Source: Rhodoferax sp. (GTDB taxonomy: Bacteria > Pseudomonadota > Gammaproteobacteria > Burkholderiales > Burkholderiaceae_C). Taken from it: a stretch of 64,000 bases of DNA. The stretch spans positions 310,001-374,000 of the forward strand of contig NZ_JADMJN010000002.1 in assembly GCF_018780565.1 (NCBI RefSeq), given 5' to 3'. The notes under the pieces were generated by a model, which was not told the origin of the DNA, searched no databases, and worked only from the letters and a program-made list of their open reading frames with translations. This document shows, in pieces, positions 9,302 through 20,550 of the stretch. Position 1 is the stretch's first letter. Each line of letters begins with the position of its first letter. The translations under genes were made by a program, and so were the position numbers.

Positions 9302-10818
9302 TGCTTGTATTCCATACGCCCGCAGACGCCGCCAGCTGGCTTCGCAGCCGTGTTGCCGGCACGATTCATACCGACAGCCGCAAGGTGCGTGCAGGAGACG
9401 GATTCATCGCCTGGCCTGGTGCTGCCACCGATGCCCGTCAGTACGTCGCCGCTGCACTGAAGGGCGGGGCCAAGGCCTGCCTGGTGGAGCGCGCGGGGGC
9501 CGATCAGTACGCGTTCAGCAGCGACAGCGTTGCGGTTTATGCCGGTCTCAAAGCGGCCAGCGGTCCCATTGCTGCCGCCTATTTCGACCACCCCGCGGAC
9601 CATCTGGCGGTGTTGGCAGTGACGGGCACCAATGGCAAGACCTCCACCGCCTGGTGGCTGGCGCAGGCGCTGAGCAATCTGAAACAAGTCCAGCCATTTC
9701 CTTGTGGGCTGGTGGGTACTTTGGGCATTGGTCGGCCACCGTACGATCTGGTGAGCACTGGCATGACCACGCCCGACCCGGTTCTGCTGCAGCACACCTT
9801 TCGCCAATTTGTGGATAAGGGTCTGACCGCCTGCGCCATTGAAGCCTCGTCCATCGGCATGGAGGAGAGCCGGCTGGACGGTACCCGCATCCGCATCGCG
9901 ATTTTCACCAATTTCACGCAGGATCATCTCGACTACCACGCCACGATGGACGCTTACTGGCAGGCCAAGGCGCAGCTGTTCCAGTGGCCCGGCCTTCAAT
10001 CCGCAGTGATCAACGTTGACGATGCCCAGGGTGCTGAACTGGCGGCGCAACTTGCCGGTACTGTGTCCGATATCTGGACCGTGTCATGCACCGGCCCGGC
10101 ACGGTTGCAGGCCCGCGACATTCGCTATGACGCACAGGGCTTGAGTTTTTCCGTGATGGAAGGTGAGAGCGGAGCAGTGCACGTACTGCATACGCGCTTG
10201 ATCGGCACCTACAACGTCGCCAATCTGCTGGGTGTGATGGCGGCCATGCGTGCCCTGGGCGTGCCGTTGGCTGCTGTCATGGCGTCCTGTATGGATTTGA
10301 CTCCTGTGCCGGGACGTATGGAGTGCGCCGGAGGCCAGGGCCAGCCTCTGGTGGCGGTGGATTATGCGCACACGCCGGATGCCCTGGGCAAGGCTCTGAT
10401 GGCGCTGCGCTCCCTGGCGCAGCAGCGCGGTGGCCGGCTCTGGTGTGTTTTTGGCTGTGGTGGTGACCGCGATCCCGGCAAGCGCCCCCTGATGGGTGCC
10501 ATGGCCGCAAGCCATGCCGATTGCGTGGTGCTCACCAGCGACAATCCGCGCAGCGAAAAGGTCGAAGTCATCATCAGCCAGGTTCTGCTCGGCTTGACCG
10601 GTCGCTCCGAGGTCACTGTCCAGGCAGATCGCGCGCTGGCCATCGCGGATGCGCTGGCCCAGGCAGCAGCCAATGATGTGGTGTTGGTGGCAGGCAAAGG
10701 CCACGAAGATTACCAGGAAGTGGCGGGCAAGCGGACACCTTTTTCCGACATGGCTCATGTGCATCGCGCCCTGGCTGCCTGGAGTGCCGCAACTGCGGAT
10801 CAGGGGAGAGTGTCATGA
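9301..10818 (+). CDS. murE: UDP-MurNAc-L-Ala-D-Glu:meso-DAP ligase MurE
   Basis: 505 aa cytoplasmic Mur ligase that adds the third stem-peptide residue. The ATP loop is GTNGKTS with Lys113. The amino-acid specificity motif is Asp414-Asn-Pro-Arg417 (SDNPRSE), the signature of meso-diaminopimelate enzymes rather than lysine enzymes, so this organism should have DAP-type peptidoglycan. The substrate-binding HTPDAL segment and AGKGHEDYQ are also present. The ATG shares an A with the ftsI stop, and the 3' end overlaps murF by 4 nt. Confidence 0.97.
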   Translation: MLVFHTPADAASWLRSRVAGTIHTDSRKVRAGDGFIAWPGAATDARQYVAAALKGGAKACLVERAGADQYAFSSDSVAVYAGLKAASGPIAAAYFDHPADHLAVLAVTGTNGKTSTAWWLAQALSNLKQVQPFPCGLVGTLGIGRPPYDLVSTGMTTPDPVLLQHTFRQFVDKGLTACAIEASSIGMEESRLDGTRIRIAIFTNFTQDHLDYHATMDAYWQAKAQLFQWPGLQSAVINVDDAQGAELAAQLAGTVSDIWTVSCTGPARLQARDIRYDAQGLSFSVMEGESGAVHVLHTRLIGTYNVANLLGVMAAMRALGVPLAAVMASCMDLTPVPGRMECAGGQGQPLVAVDYAHTPDALGKALMALRSLAQQRGGRLWCVFGCGGDRDPGKRPLMGAMAASHADCVVLTSDNPRSEKVEVIISQVLLGLTGRSEVTVQADRALAIADALAQAAANDVVLVAGKGHEDYQEVAGKRTPFSDMAHVHRALAAWSAATADQGRVS

Positions 10819-12251
10819 CTGACATGATGACCCTGCAACAAACCTTGCCCTGGCTGCCCAACGCGCGACTCATTGAAACGGATGCGGGTAGTGCGTCAGT
10901 TGTTTTCCGCCGGGTGCATACCGATACCCGCACGATCGAGCCGGGCGACCTGTTCGTGGCGCTCAAGGGCGAGCACTTTGACGCCAATGATTTTCTGATG
11001 GAAGCCAAGACCAAGGGGGCCGTCGCGGCCCTGTGCCAAGGTGATGCCGATGTGCGCCTGAAAGCCGCGGGTCTGCCAGGTATTGTGGTGCCCGACGCCA
11101 AGCTGGCGCTGGCCGCGCTGGCCACGGGATGGCGTGCCCAGTTCAAGTTGCCCCTGATGGCGGTTACCGGCAGCAATGGCAAAACCACGGTGACCCAAAT
11201 GATTGCCAGCATCTTGCGTGCGTTCAAGCCGGATGCCTATCTGGCGACGCAAGGCAATTTCAACAACGATATCGGCGTGCCACTGACCGTGCTGCGCTTG
11301 CGCAGTCATCATGAGGTCGCGGTGGTGGAGTTGGGCATGAACCATCCCGGCGAAATTGCGAAGCTGGCGGCCATTGCCCAACCTACCGTGGCACTGGTGA
11401 ACAATGCACAGCGCGAGCATCTTGAATTCATGGAAACCGTGGAGGCCGTGGCCCTGGAGAATGGCTCGGTGATTGATGCCCTGGCGGGCAACGGTGTGGC
11501 GGTGTTCCCTGCGGATGAGTTTTACAGTTCGCTCTGGGCGGCCAAGGCTGGCCAGCGCGCAATACTGCGGTTTTGCGCAACGGACGACGCAGCGCATCAG
11601 GCGGATGTGCGGTGCACCGAGTCCGGGTGGTCGGGCGATGCTTGGCAAGTATCCGTGACCACGCCCGTCGGCAAGCTCTCCTATGCCCTGCACATTGCGG
11701 GTTTGCATAACGTCAAGAACTCCACTGCGGCGGTTGCCTGTGCTCTGGCGGCAGGCGTTCCATTGGAAACAATTGCCCGGGGCCTGGCGGCGTTTGAACC
11801 CGTCAAGGGGCGCTCCCGTGCGCTGCTGGTCAAGCAGGGCACCAGAACGATCACTCTCGTGGACGATACCTACAACGCCAATCCGGACTCGGTGCGCGCC
11901 GCCATCGATGTGCTGGCAGCTCTGCCCGGCCCCCGCTTGCTGGTGTTGGGTGATATGGGCGAGGTGGGCGATCAAGGTCCGCAATTCCACGCGGAGGCGG
12001 GTCAACTCGCGCGTGAGCACGGCATTGAGGCGCTGTTTACCCTGGGTGAACTGTCCGCTTCTGCCGCGGCCAGCTACGGCACGGGGCGTCATTTTTCAGA
12101 TATTGAGGCGATTCAGTCCGCCGTTCTCGCGGAATTGCCCGGCATCGGCAGTGTGCTGGTGAAAGGGTCGCGCTTCATGAAGATGGAGCGGGTGGTGCAG
12201 GCCATCACCGCCCATGCGCAACAAGATAAGGAACAAAGTCATGCCGTCTAA
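10815..12251 (+). CDS. murF: UDP-MurNAc-tripeptide:D-Ala-D-Ala ligase MurF
   Basis: 478 aa Mur ligase that attaches the D-Ala-D-Ala dipeptide made by Ddl. It has an N-terminal UDP-binding domain (HTDTRTIEPGDLFVALKGEHFDAN), an ATP loop GSNGKTT with Lys123, and the central GMNHPGEIAKLAAIA and VDDTYNANPDSVRAAI motifs. The start overlaps the murE stop by 4 nt. Unlike its upstream neighbours it leaves a 21-nt gap before mraY, which contains an AGGAG-type ribosome site (CACAGGAGTGCCTC). Confidence 0.97.
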   Translation: MTDMMTLQQTLPWLPNARLIETDAGSASVVFRRVHTDTRTIEPGDLFVALKGEHFDANDFLMEAKTKGAVAALCQGDADVRLKAAGLPGIVVPDAKLALAALATGWRAQFKLPLMAVTGSNGKTTVTQMIASILRAFKPDAYLATQGNFNNDIGVPLTVLRLRSHHEVAVVELGMNHPGEIAKLAAIAQPTVALVNNAQREHLEFMETVEAVALENGSVIDALAGNGVAVFPADEFYSSLWAAKAGQRAILRFCATDDAAHQADVRCTESGWSGDAWQVSVTTPVGKLSYALHIAGLHNVKNSTAAVACALAAGVPLETIARGLAAFEPVKGRSRALLVKQGTRTITLVDDTYNANPDSVRAAIDVLAALPGPRLLVLGDMGEVGDQGPQFHAEAGQLAREHGIEALFTLGELSASAAASYGTGRHFSDIEAIQSAVLAELPGIGSVLVKGSRFMKMERVVQAITAHAQQDKEQSHAV

Positions 12252-12272
12252 TTTCAACCACAGGAGTGCCTC

Positions 12273-13451
12273 ATGCTCTTGAGCCTTGCTCAGTGGCTAC
12301 AGTCGCAGTCGCCTGGATTCGGATTCCTCCGTGTCTTCCAGTACCTGACTTTTCGCGCCGTCATGGCCGCCATGACGGCTTTGCTGATGGGGCTGGTGGC
12401 TGGCCCTTACGTGATCCGTCGTCTGGCAGAACTCAAGATCGGCCAGCCTATTCGCGGGTACGGCATGGCATCACACATGAGCAAGAGTGGCACTCCCACC
12501 ATGGGCGGTGTGCTGATTCTCCTGTGCATCGCTGTCTCTACGCTGTTGTGGTTTGACCTGACCAACCGTTTCGTCTGGATCGTACTGCTGGTCACACTGG
12601 GTTTTGGCGCGATTGGCTGGGCAGACGACTGGCGCAAAGTGGTTAACAAGGACCCCGAGGGCATGCGTTCCCGCGAAAAGTACTTCTGGCAGTCCCTCAT
12701 TGGCCTGCTGGCTGCGCTGTACCTGGTGTTCAGCATTTCGGAAAGCTCCAATATGCGGGTGGTGGAGTTGTTCTTCAAATGGGTTCAGTCCGGGTTTGAC
12801 ATGGACCTGCCGCCCAAAGCCGGTTTGATGTTGCCTTTTTTCAAGGAAATCAGCTATCCGCTGGGCGTGCTGGGCTTTGTCATCCTCACCTACCTGGTGA
12901 TCGTGGGCTCCAGCAACGCGGTGAACCTGACGGATGGTCTGGACGGACTGGCCATCATGCCGGTGGTGATGGTGGGCTCCGCGCTGGGCGTGTTCGCCTA
13001 CGTGACGGGCAGCTCGGTGTTCTCCAAATACCTCTTTTTCCCTCATATCCCGGGCGCTGGCGAATTGCTCATCTTTTGCTCGGCCATGGCCGGGGCAGGG
13101 CTGGCATTCCTCTGGTTCAACACGCACCCGGCGCAGGTGTTCATGGGCGACGTGGGCGCATTGGCCCTGGGGGCCGCACTGGGCACCATCGCGGTGATCG
13201 TGCGTCAGGAAATCGTGCTGGCCATCATGGGCGGCATCTTTGTGGTCGAGGCCCTGTCGGTCATGCTGCAGGTGACATGGTTCAAGTACACCAAGAAAAA
13301 ATACGGTGAAGGACGGCGCATCCTGAAGATGGCTCCTCTGCACCACCACTTTGAGAAGAGTGGCTGGAAAGAGACCCAGGTCGTGGTCCGTTTCTGGATC
13401 ATCACCATGCTGTTGTGCCTGGTCGGCCTGTCAACCCTGAAGCTCAGATAA
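12273..13451 (+). CDS. mraY: Phospho-MurNAc-pentapeptide transferase MraY
   Basis: 392 aa integral membrane enzyme with about ten transmembrane helices. It transfers phospho-MurNAc-pentapeptide to undecaprenyl phosphate, making lipid I. The family motifs are visible: [11 protein letters not shown], the DDWRK loop ([13 protein letters not shown]), [24 protein letters not shown] and the cytoplasmic [15 protein letters not shown]. Length is slightly over the usual ~360-390. One nucleotide separates its stop from the murD GTG, which points to coupled translation. Confidence 0.97.
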   Translation: MLLSLAQWLQSQSPGFGFLRVFQYLTFRAVMAAMTALLMGLVAGPYVIRRLAELKIGQPIRGYGMASHMSKSGTPTMGGVLILLCIAVSTLLWFDLTNRFVWIVLLVTLGFGAIGWADDWRKVVNKDPEGMRSREKYFWQSLIGLLAALYLVFSISESSNMRVVELFFKWVQSGFDMDLPPKAGLMLPFFKEISYPLGVLGFVILTYLVIVGSSNAVNLTDGLDGLAIMPVVMVGSALGVFAYVTGSSVFSKYLFFPHIPGAGELLIFCSAMAGAGLAFLWFNTHPAQVFMGDVGALALGAALGTIAVIVRQEIVLAIMGGIFVVEALSVMLQVTWFKYTKKKYGEGRRILKMAPLHHHFEKSGWKETQVVVRFWIITMLLCLVGLSTLKLR

Positions 13452-13452
13452 C

Positions 13453-14970
13453 GTGGACAAACTCAAAGACCAACACGTTCTCATCCTGGGCCTGGGCGCA
13501 TCCGGCCTGGCGATGGCGCGTTGGTGCGCACGCTGCGGCGCCACGGTCACGGTGGCCGATACCCGCAGTGCCCCACCCCAGTTGGAAGCCTTGCAGCGTG
13601 ATGTGCCAACTGCGCGCTTTGTCAGCGGTGCATTCGATGCCGCTCTGGTGCTGGGCTCGGATGTGCGCGCCGTGTTCAGGAGTCCCGGCTTGGCTCCTTT
13701 GGATATTGCTATTGTTTTTGAAGCTGCCAAAGCAATGGGCTTGTGGGCTTCGGGTGAATTGGGCTTGTATGCGCAGGCCTTGAGCGAGTTGAAGGCGACG
13801 CAGGGTTACGACCCCAAAGTGCTGGCTGTGACGGGTACCAACGGCAAGACCACGGTGACCTCGCTCACGGCGCAACTGGTCAGCCGGGCTGGCAAAACGG
13901 TGGCGGTGGCGGGCAATATTGGCCCGACACTGCTGGATACGCTGTCTGCGTGTCTTGACGCGCAAGCCCTGCCTGAAGTGTGGGTGCTTGAGTTGTCCAG
14001 TTTTCAACTCGACGGTGAAAAGACGTTTGAACCCAGTGCCGCCACGGTGCTCAATATCACGCAGGATCATCTGGATTGGCATGGTTCGATGCAGGCCTAT
14101 GCCCAGGCTAAAGCGAATATCTTTGGCGAACAGGGGCTGATGGTTCTCAACCGTGAAGACCCTGCCGTCATGGCGATGCTGCCGGAGCCCGTTCGGGTGA
14201 AGCTGCAGCGCCCCATGGTTCGCGCCTATGTGACCTTCGGCGGTGATATGCCCCAGCGCCCCGGCGACTTTGGCATCGAGCAGGTGAACGGCATGGTGTG
14301 GCTGGTGCGCGCCCTGGAGGCCGATGAAACCCGGCGCAAACGCAGTGAGGCGGCAGAAGAAATTCACATCCAGCGCCTGATGCCGGCAGACGCCCTGCGC
14401 ATTCGCGGGCGGCACAACGCCATCAACGCGCTGGCGGCGCTGGCGCTGGTGACGGCTGCGGGCTGTGCCCTGGGGCCGGTGTTGTATGGATTGCGTGAAT
14501 ACCGGGGTGAGCCGCATCGGGTTGAGCCCATTGGCATCTTCAACGAAGTGGAGTTCTTTGATGACAGCAAGGGCACGAACGTAGGCGCCACAGTGGCCGC
14601 TTTATGTGGGTTGGGCGTGGACCGCAAAGTTGTCACGATCATGGGCGGAGAAGGCAAAGGGCAGGACTTCTCGCCGCTGGCCGAGCCTGTGTCGCGCTAC
14701 GCACGGGCGGTGGTGCTGATAGGCCGGGATGCGCCGCAGATTCGCGCGGCTTTGGCGTCGACCGGCGTCACGCTGGTGGATGCCGAGTCCATGGCGCAGG
14801 CTGTCATGCAGGCCAATCGACTGGCCCACGCCGGTGACGCGGTTCTGCTGTCGCCGGCTTGTGCAAGTTTTGACATGTTTGACAACTACGAGCACCGTGC
14901 CCAGGTGTTTATCGAGGCTGTCACTGAAATTGCCGCTGCGGCTGGCATGCAGATGGAGGGCACTCTGTGA
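13453..14970 (+). CDS. murD: UDP-MurNAc-L-Ala:D-Glu ligase MurD
   Basis: 505 aa Mur ligase adding D-glutamate. GTG start at 13453. A Rossmann-like N-terminus ([16 protein letters not shown]) is followed by an ATP loop TGTNGKTT with Lys132, and by [24 protein letters not shown] and [14 protein letters not shown]. At about 505 residues it is longer than E. coli MurD (438). Some of the extra length is near [19 protein letters not shown] (about residue 295). A candidate 45-nt dispersed repeat lies in its N-terminal part (13705-13749), read through in frame. The stop overlaps the ftsW GTG by 4 nt. Confidence 0.96.
   Translation: MDKLKDQHVLILGLGASGLAMARWCARCGATVTVADTRSAPPQLEALQRDVPTARFVSGAFDAALVLGSDVRAVFRSPGLAPLDIAIVFEAAKAMGLWASGELGLYAQALSELKATQGYDPKVLAVTGTNGKTTVTSLTAQLVSRAGKTVAVAGNIGPTLLDTLSACLDAQALPEVWVLELSSFQLDGEKTFEPSAATVLNITQDHLDWHGSMQAYAQAKANIFGEQGLMVLNREDPAVMAMLPEPVRVKLQRPMVRAYVTFGGDMPQRPGDFGIEQVNGMVWLVRALEADETRRKRSEAAEEIHIQRLMPADALRIRGRHNAINALAALALVTAAGCALGPVLYGLREYRGEPHRVEPIGIFNEVEFFDDSKGTNVGATVAALCGLGVDRKVVTIMGGEGKGQDFSPLAEPVSRYARAVVLIGRDAPQIRAALASTGVTLVDAESMAQAVMQANRLAHAGDAVLLSPACASFDMFDNYEHRAQVFIEAVTEIAAAAGMQMEGTL
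13705..13749 (+). repeat. Candidate 45-nt dispersed element inside murD
   Basis: Same layout as the other 45-nt copies: ATTGCTATT head, GAAGC 17 nt after the GCTA start, then 25 nt ending in GTGGGCT. It is in frame within murD (encoding [16 protein letters not shown]). The head is convincing and the tail less so. This part of MurD could resemble the element by chance, so it is the weakest of the five full-length copies. Confidence 0.45.
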
Positions 14971-16223
14971 GTGCACTGAAACAACGCGTTTTCGGATGGT
15001 TCGGTCGCCTGGCCACGCCGGTGGGTGATGTCCTGCCGGTGCGCCTGGGCGCAACCCGCCGTAGCGCGACCGGTAGCGCTCCGATGCGCATGCTGGGCTT
15101 TGACCAGGCACTGGTCTGGGTGACGGTTGCCTTGCTGGCCTGGGGCTTGGTGATGGTCTATTCGGCCTCGATCGCAATGCCTGAAAACCCCCGCTTCGCC
15201 AAGTACACCCACACCTATTTCCTGATTCGCCACATGATGTGGCTGGTCTTGTCGTTTGTCGCGGCCTTGCTGGCTTTCCAGGTGCCGCTTGCCATGTGGG
15301 AGAAGGCCGCGCCCTGGATTTTTGTGGTGTCTCTGATTTTGTTGATGCTGGTGTTGATCCCGCATGTCGGCAAGGTGGTTTACGGCGCCCGTCGCTGGGT
15401 ATCGGTGGGCCCCTTGAGCTTTCAACCTTCGGAGCTGGCGAAGTTCGCTGTGCTGCTCTATGCCGCCGACTACATGGTGCGCAAGATGGATGTGAAAGAG
15501 CGCTTCTTCCGCGCGGTCGCCCCCATGGGGCTGGCCGTGGGCGTGGTGGGCCTGCTGCTGCTGGCCGAGCCCGATATGGGCGCCTTCATGGTGATTGCCG
15601 TCATCGCGATGGGAATTTTGTTCCTGGGTGGCGTCAATGCCCGCATGTTTCTGCTGATTGCAACCGTGCTGGTGGTGGCGTTCGGGCTGATGATTGCCCT
15701 GAGCGACTGGCGCCGGGAGCGCATCTTCGCCTACCTGGACCCCTGGAGCGAAAAGAACGCATTGGCCAAGGGCTATCAGCTCACACATTCCCTGATCGCT
15801 ATCGGACGCGGCGAGATTTTTGGCGTCGGACTGGGTGGCAGTGTTGAGAAGCTCCACTGGCTGCCCGAAGCCCACACCGACTTTTTGCTGGCCGTCATCG
15901 GTGAGGAATTTGGTTTGGTGGGTGTGATCTGCGTCATTGGCCTGTTCCTGTGGCTGACCCGCCGCATGATGCACATCGGGCGCCAGGCCATTGCCCTGGA
16001 CCGCGTTTTTGCCGGGCTGGTGGCGCAGGGCGTGGGCATCTGGATGGGTTTCCAGGCCTTCATCAACATGGGGGTGAACCTCGGTGCCTTGCCCACCAAG
16101 GGGCTGACATTGCCGCTGATGAGCTACGGCGGCTCTGCCATTCTGGTGAACATGGTGGCCATTGCTGTCGTGCTGCGGATCGATTATGAGAACAGGCAGC
16201 TCATGCACGGAGGCCGCGTATGA
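14967..16223 (+). CDS. ftsW: Septal peptidoglycan polymerase FtsW
   Basis: 418 aa SEDS-family membrane glycosyltransferase that polymerises lipid II at the septum together with FtsI. About ten transmembrane helices follow a ~45-residue polar N-terminal extension. SEDS signatures are visible: [16 protein letters not shown], the FQPSELAKF loop, [52 protein letters not shown] and the C-terminal [17 protein letters not shown] start overlapping the murD stop; the stop overlaps murG by 4 nt. A paralog, rodA, lies at 39418. Confidence 0.97.
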   Translation: MSALKQRVFGWFGRLATPVGDVLPVRLGATRRSATGSAPMRMLGFDQALVWVTVALLAWGLVMVYSASIAMPENPRFAKYTHTYFLIRHMMWLVLSFVAALLAFQVPLAMWEKAAPWIFVVSLILLMLVLIPHVGKVVYGARRWVSVGPLSFQPSELAKFAVLLYAADYMVRKMDVKERFFRAVAPMGLAVGVVGLLLLAEPDMGAFMVIAVIAMGILFLGGVNARMFLLIATVLVVAFGLMIALSDWRRERIFAYLDPWSEKNALAKGYQLTHSLIAIGRGEIFGVGLGGSVEKLHWLPEAHTDFLLAVIGEEFGLVGVICVIGLFLWLTRRMMHIGRQAIALDRVFAGLVAQGVGIWMGFQAFINMGVNLGALPTKGLTLPLMSYGGSAILVNMVAIAVVLRIDYENRQLMHGGRV

Positions 16224-17314
16224 CCCGTGTGAGCTCATCTTCGCGCTGCGCTTTGGTCATGGCCGGAGGGACTGGCGGGCACATCTTCCCCGGACTTGCT
16301 GTGGCGCAGGCGCTGCGCGAGCGCGGCTGGCGCGTGCATTGGCTGGGCGGCACGGGCAGTGCGGCTCAACCCAGCATGGAAAGTCGTCTGGTGCCGCCCC
16401 AGGGATTCCCGTTCGAGACAATCAATTTCTCGGGTGTGCGTGGCAAGGGTGTCGTGACATTGCTCATGTTGCCGGTGCGCCTGCTGCGGGCGTTCTGGCA
16501 AAGCGTTCGAGTGCTGCGTCGCGTCAAGCCCGACGTGGTCGTGGGTCTGGGTGGCTACATCACCTTGCCGGCCGGACTGATGAGTGCCCTGCTGGGCAAG
16601 CCGCTGGTGCTGCATGAGCAGAATTCCATTGCCGGCATGGCCAACAAGTTGCTGGCGGCGGTGGCCAAGCGGGTTTTCACGGCCTTTCCCGAGGTCATGC
16701 CCCAAGGTCGCTGGGTGGGTAACCCCTTGCGTTCTGCGTTCATTGGTGCAGCCGACCCTGGCCCTCGCTTTGCCGGGCGCAGCGGCCCTTTGCGTCTGTT
16801 GGTGGTTGGCGGCAGCCTGGGCGCCCGCGCCCTGAATGACATCGTGCCGCAGGCCCTGGCCCTCATTCCAGCGGCGCAGCGCCCGGTCGTGCTTCACCAA
16901 AGTGGTGCCACGCAGATTGAGGCTCTGCGGACCAACTATGCAGCCGCTGGCGTGCAGGCTGAACTGACGCCCTTCATTGATGACACCGCGCAGGCTTTTG
17001 CTGATGCAGATCTGGTGATTTGCCGTGCAGGGGCCAGCACCGTGACCGAGATCGCTGCCATTGGCGCCGCCGCTTTGTTCGTGCCCTTCCCGGCTGCGGT
17101 GGATGATCACCAGACCCACAATGCCCGCTTTCTCGTCGACCAGGGGGCCGGTTGGTTGTTGCCGCAAAGCGAGTTGACGCCCCAAGGCTTGGCCGCCCTG
17201 CTGCAAAAGCTGGATCGCCCGGCGCTGCTGGCGTGTGCATTGCAGGCGAAGAAGATGGAAAAAATTGACGCAACCACAAAGATTGTGGCTGCATGCGAGG
17301 AATTGACCCAATGA
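16220..17314 (+). CDS. murG: Lipid II synthase MurG (UDP-GlcNAc transferase)
   Basis: 364 aa GT-B glycosyltransferase on the inner face of the membrane, converting lipid I to lipid II. The N-terminal [17 protein letters not shown] glycine loop, the [13 protein letters not shown] segment, the [15 protein letters not shown] motif and the C-terminal [34 protein letters not shown] donor site are all present. ATG overlaps the ftsW stop by 4 nt, and the stop overlaps the murC ATG by 4 nt. Normal length. Confidence 0.97.
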   Translation: MTRVSSSSRCALVMAGGTGGHIFPGLAVAQALRERGWRVHWLGGTGSAAQPSMESRLVPPQGFPFETINFSGVRGKGVVTLLMLPVRLLRAFWQSVRVLRRVKPDVVVGLGGYITLPAGLMSALLGKPLVLHEQNSIAGMANKLLAAVAKRVFTAFPEVMPQGRWVGNPLRSAFIGAADPGPRFAGRSGPLRLLVVGGSLGARALNDIVPQALALIPAAQRPVVLHQSGATQIEALRTNYAAAGVQAELTPFIDDTAQAFADADLVICRAGASTVTEIAAIGAAALFVPFPAAVDDHQTHNARFLVDQGAGWLLPQSELTPQGLAALLQKLDRPALLACALQAKKMEKIDATTKIVAACEELTQ

Positions 17315-18720
17315 AACACGCCGTCCGTCACATCCATTTCGTGGGCATCGGTGGCTCCGGCATGTCGGGCATTGCCGAGGTGCTGCTGAACCTTGGCTAC
17401 ACCATTTCCGGTTCGGACCTGGCCGATAGCGCGACCCTGAAGCGCCTGGGTAGCCTGGGCATCAAGACTTATGTGGGACACGCCGCCAGCAATGTGGATG
17501 CGGCCGATGCCGTGGTCACCTCGACCGCCGTACAGTCCGACAACCCCGAAGTGCTCATCGCCCGCGAGAAGCGTATTCCCGTCGTGCCACGCGCCTTGAT
17601 GCTGGCCGAGCTGATGCGCCTCAAGCAGGGCATTGCCATTGCGGGCACCCATGGCAAGACCACCACGACCAGCCTGGTGGCGAGTGTGCTGGCTGAAGCC
17701 GGACTGGACCCCACCTTTGTGATCGGTGGGCGGCTCAACAGTGCCGGCGCCAATGCGCGCCTCGGCCAGGGTGACTACATTGTTGTCGAGGCGGACGAGT
17801 CGGACGCCTCGTTCCTGAACCTGTTGCCGGTCATGGCGGTGGTAACCAATATCGACGCCGATCACATGGAAACCTACGGGCATGACTTCGGTCGTCTCAA
17901 GCAGGCTTTTGTTGATTTTCTGCATCGCATGCCCTTCTATGGGACCGCCATTTTGTGTACCGACGATGCTGCGGTGCGCGATATCGTGCCGCAAGTCACC
18001 TGCCCCATCACCAGCTATGGCTTTGATGAAGGCGCCGAGGTGCGGGCCGTGGATGTGCGTGCGATGGCCGGTCAGATGCACTTCACGGTGCAGCGCCGCA
18101 ACGGCGTGATCCTGCCCGATCTGCCCGTGGTGCTGAACCTGCCGGGGCGTCACAACGTGCTCAATGCCCTGTCGGCCATCGCCGTGGCCGTGGAACTGAA
18201 TGTGCCAGATGCCGCCGTGCAAAAGGCGCTGGCTGGTTTCAAGGGGGTGGGTCGCCGCTTCCAGCGCTATGGCGAGGCGGCAGCGCGCGATGGCGGCACG
18301 TTCACGCTGGTCGATGACTACGGCCACCACCCGGTTGAGATGGCGGCCACGCTGGCAGCCGCGCGCGGCGCGTTTCCCGATCGCAGACTGGTGCTGGCGT
18401 TCCAGCCGCATCGCTACACCCGTACCCGTGATTGCTTTGAAGACTTTGTCAAAGTCATTGGGCAGGCCGATGCCGTGTTGCTGGCCGAGGTCTATGCCGC
18501 TGGCGAGGCGCCGATTGTTGCCGCCGATGGTCGCAGTCTGGCACGTGCCTTGCGGGTGACAGGCCGCATCGAACCGGTGTTTGTCGACGACATCGTGGAC
18601 ATGCCTCAGGCCATTGTGGACAACGCCCGGGCCGGCGATGTGGTGCTGTGCATGGGCGCAGGTTCCATCGGGGCGGTGCCAGGGAAAGTGCTTGATTTGC
18701 TACAAAATAGTGAGCAATAA
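17311..18720 (+). CDS. murC: UDP-MurNAc:L-alanine ligase MurC
   Basis: 469 aa Mur ligase adding the first stem residue. ATG 17311 is preferred over an in-frame upstream start at 17293 because it overlaps the murG stop by 4 nt and gives the standard [26 protein letters not shown]-terminus. The ATP loop is GTHGKTTTT with Lys116, followed by [10 protein letters not shown] and [12 protein letters not shown]. The last codons (LLQNSEQ) and the stop codon lie within a 45-nt dispersed element. The C-terminal tail is therefore element-derived, and the neat overlap pattern of the operon is broken here. Confidence 0.97.
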   Translation: MKHAVRHIHFVGIGGSGMSGIAEVLLNLGYTISGSDLADSATLKRLGSLGIKTYVGHAASNVDAADAVVTSTAVQSDNPEVLIAREKRIPVVPRALMLAELMRLKQGIAIAGTHGKTTTTSLVASVLAEAGLDPTFVIGGRLNSAGANARLGQGDYIVVEADESDASFLNLLPVMAVVTNIDADHMETYGHDFGRLKQAFVDFLHRMPFYGTAILCTDDAAVRDIVPQVTCPITSYGFDEGAEVRAVDVRAMAGQMHFTVQRRNGVILPDLPVVLNLPGRHNVLNALSAIAVAVELNVPDAAVQKALAGFKGVGRRFQRYGEAAARDGGTFTLVDDYGHHPVEMAATLAAARGAFPDRRLVLAFQPHRYTRTRDCFEDFVKVIGQADAVLLAEVYAAGEAPIVAADGRSLARALRVTGRIEPVFVDDIVDMPQAIVDNARAGDVVLCMGAGSIGAVPGKVLDLLQNSEQ

Positions 18721-18740
18721 ATACAGGATATATGAGGGCT
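18696..18740 (+). repeat. 45-nt dispersed element spanning the murC stop and ddl start
   Basis: TTTGCTACAAAA head, GAGC, then 25 nt containing GGAT and ending in GAGGGCT. It aligns without gaps to the copies at 30320-30364, 32615-32659 and 44329-44373. It contains the murC TAA (18718-18720), the AGGA ribosome site of ddl (18724-18727) and the ddl ATG (18732), so it supplies the whole junction. It is clearly AT-richer than the surrounding genes. Confidence 0.75.
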
Positions 18741-19733
18741 ATGAGTCGCATTGATCAAAATTTTGGAAAAGTTGCCGTGCTGACAGGCGGGGCTTCTGCC
18801 GAGCGCGAGGTTTCCCTCATGTCGGGACAAGGCGTGTTGCAGGCTTTGCGCTCGCAAGGCGTGGATGCGCATGCATTCGATCCGGCCCAGCGTGATTTGA
18901 GTGAACTCAAGCGCGACGGCTTTGCACGTTGCTTCATCGCCTTGCATGGTCGCTTTGGTGAAGACGGCACAGTGCAGGGCGCCCTGGAATTGCTTGGCAT
19001 TCCCTACACCGGCTCGGGCGTCATGGCTTCCAGCATCGCCATCGACAAGGTGATGACCAAGCGCATCTGGCGCAGCGAGGGTCTGCCCACACCGGCCTGG
19101 CATCAGGTTGACGGCGCGGCAGCCACCCGGCTGGCCTTTGCCGAGTTGGGCAGTCCGATGATCGTCAAGCCGGCACGGGAAGGCTCCACCATCGGCCTGA
19201 CCAAGGTCACTGCCGCGGACCAGTGCGAAGCTGCTTATGTGCTGGCCGCCCAACACGATACCGAGGTGCTGTGCGAGCAGTTCATCAGCGGTGACGAGGT
19301 GACCATCGCGGTACTGGGCTCAGGCGCCACTGCCAAGGCCCTGCCGGTGATCCGCATCGTAGCGCCCGGCGGCAATTACGATTATCAAAACAAGTATTTC
19401 AACGACACCACCCAATACCTGGTGCCTTGCGGACTGCCGGCCGGCGAAGAAGCCCACATCCAGGACATCGTGCTCAAGGCCTACCGTGTGCTGGGCTGCC
19501 GTGGGTGGGCACGTGCCGACGTCATGATCGATGCGCGCACGCGCAAGCCCTACCTGCTGGAAATCAACACTTCGCCGGGCATGACGGGCCACTCCCTGGT
19601 GCCCATGGCGGCCAAGGCAGCTGGCTTGAGCTACCCCGAATTGTGTGTCGAGATCCTGCGTCATACCGAACTTGACTATGCGACAGCAGACGCACAGTCA
19701 GCTGATTCAACTCAAGCAAAGGCGTCAGTGTGA
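18732..19733 (+). CDS. ddl: D-alanine--D-alanine ligase
   Basis: 333 aa ATP-grasp enzyme making the dipeptide used by MurF. The family segments are visible: [58 protein letters not shown] ([13 protein letters not shown]), [38 protein letters not shown] 18732 follows AGGA at 18724-18727; a second in-frame ATG at 18741 would drop three residues. Both starts sit in or beside a dispersed repeat element. The stop overlaps the ftsQ GTG by 4 nt. Confidence 0.96.
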   Translation: MRAMSRIDQNFGKVAVLTGGASAEREVSLMSGQGVLQALRSQGVDAHAFDPAQRDLSELKRDGFARCFIALHGRFGEDGTVQGALELLGIPYTGSGVMASSIAIDKVMTKRIWRSEGLPTPAWHQVDGAAATRLAFAELGSPMIVKPAREGSTIGLTKVTAADQCEAAYVLAAQHDTEVLCEQFISGDEVTIAVLGSGATAKALPVIRIVAPGGNYDYQNKYFNDTTQYLVPCGLPAGEEAHIQDIVLKAYRVLGCRGWARADVMIDARTRKPYLLEINTSPGMTGHSLVPMAAKAAGLSYPELCVEILRHTELDYATADAQSADSTQAKASV

Positions 19734-20515
19734 AAGAAGTCCTGTCCGCTCCTGTTGACGTCAAGCTCATGAACACGATGGCCACCATCCTGTTCGTCGG
19801 GTTTGCGTTGATCGCTGCGGTCGCGTTGGCTGGCTGGGCCTCGCGCCATTCGGCATTCGCCTTGCGGGGTATTTCTGTCGGCGGAGAGGTGACGCACAAC
19901 AGTGCCGTCACCCTGCGCGCCAATGTCACGCCTAAACTGACCGGTACTTTCTTTACTCTGGATCTGGCCCAGGCGCGCCAGGCCTTCGAGGCCGTGCCAT
20001 GGGTGCGCACAGCGCTGGTGCGGCGCGAGTTTCCGAATCGGCTCAAGGTGACACTGCAGGAGCACAAGGCCCTGGCCTATTGGGGCGTGGAGGGTGACTC
20101 CCGTCTGGTGAACACGTTTGGCGAGGTCTTTGAAGCCAACGTGGGCGAGGTTGATCAGGACGCCTTGCCCCGATTGAACGGGCCCGACGGTCAGGCCGCG
20201 CAGGTGCTGGAGATGTACCAGACGCTGCAGCCAGAATTTGAATCCGTGGACGTGTCGCTTGAGCAGCTTGATCTGACGGGTCGCGGTGGCTGGCGCGCCA
20301 AGCTGGACACGGGTGCTGTCATTGAACTGGGCGGTGGCTCGGTGCCGGAAGTGCTGGCACGTACACAACGATTCCTCAAAACGCTGACGCAAGTGACGTC
20401 GCGTTACGGGCGCCAGGTGGATGCCCTGGAGACGGCAGATTTAAGGCATCAGGACGGATATGCCATTCGGCTGCGGGGCGTGACCACGCTCACGGCGGAT
20501 GTGCAGAAGAAGTAA
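19730..20515 (+). CDS. ftsQ: Cell division protein FtsQ
   Basis: 261 aa bitopic division protein. A short cytoplasmic N-terminus and one membrane helix (about residues 14-35, [19 protein letters not shown]) come first. The POTRA domain ([21 protein letters not shown]) and the beta domain ([23 protein letters not shown]) follow. FtsQ recruits FtsL/FtsB to the divisome. The GTG start overlaps the ddl stop, giving translational coupling. A 35-nt gap separates it from ftsA. Confidence 0.95.
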   Translation: MKEVLSAPVDVKLMNTMATILFVGFALIAAVALAGWASRHSAFALRGISVGGEVTHNSAVTLRANVTPKLTGTFFTLDLAQARQAFEAVPWVRTALVRREFPNRLKVTLQEHKALAYWGVEGDSRLVNTFGEVFEANVGEVDQDALPRLNGPDGQAAQVLEMYQTLQPEFESVDVSLEQLDLTGRGGWRAKLDTGAVIELGGGSVPEVLARTQRFLKTLTQVTSRYGRQVDALETADLRHQDGYAIRLRGVTTLTADVQKK

Positions 20516-20550
20516 CGGCGATAGCGGCAACAGAAGCAACAGGTGAATAT

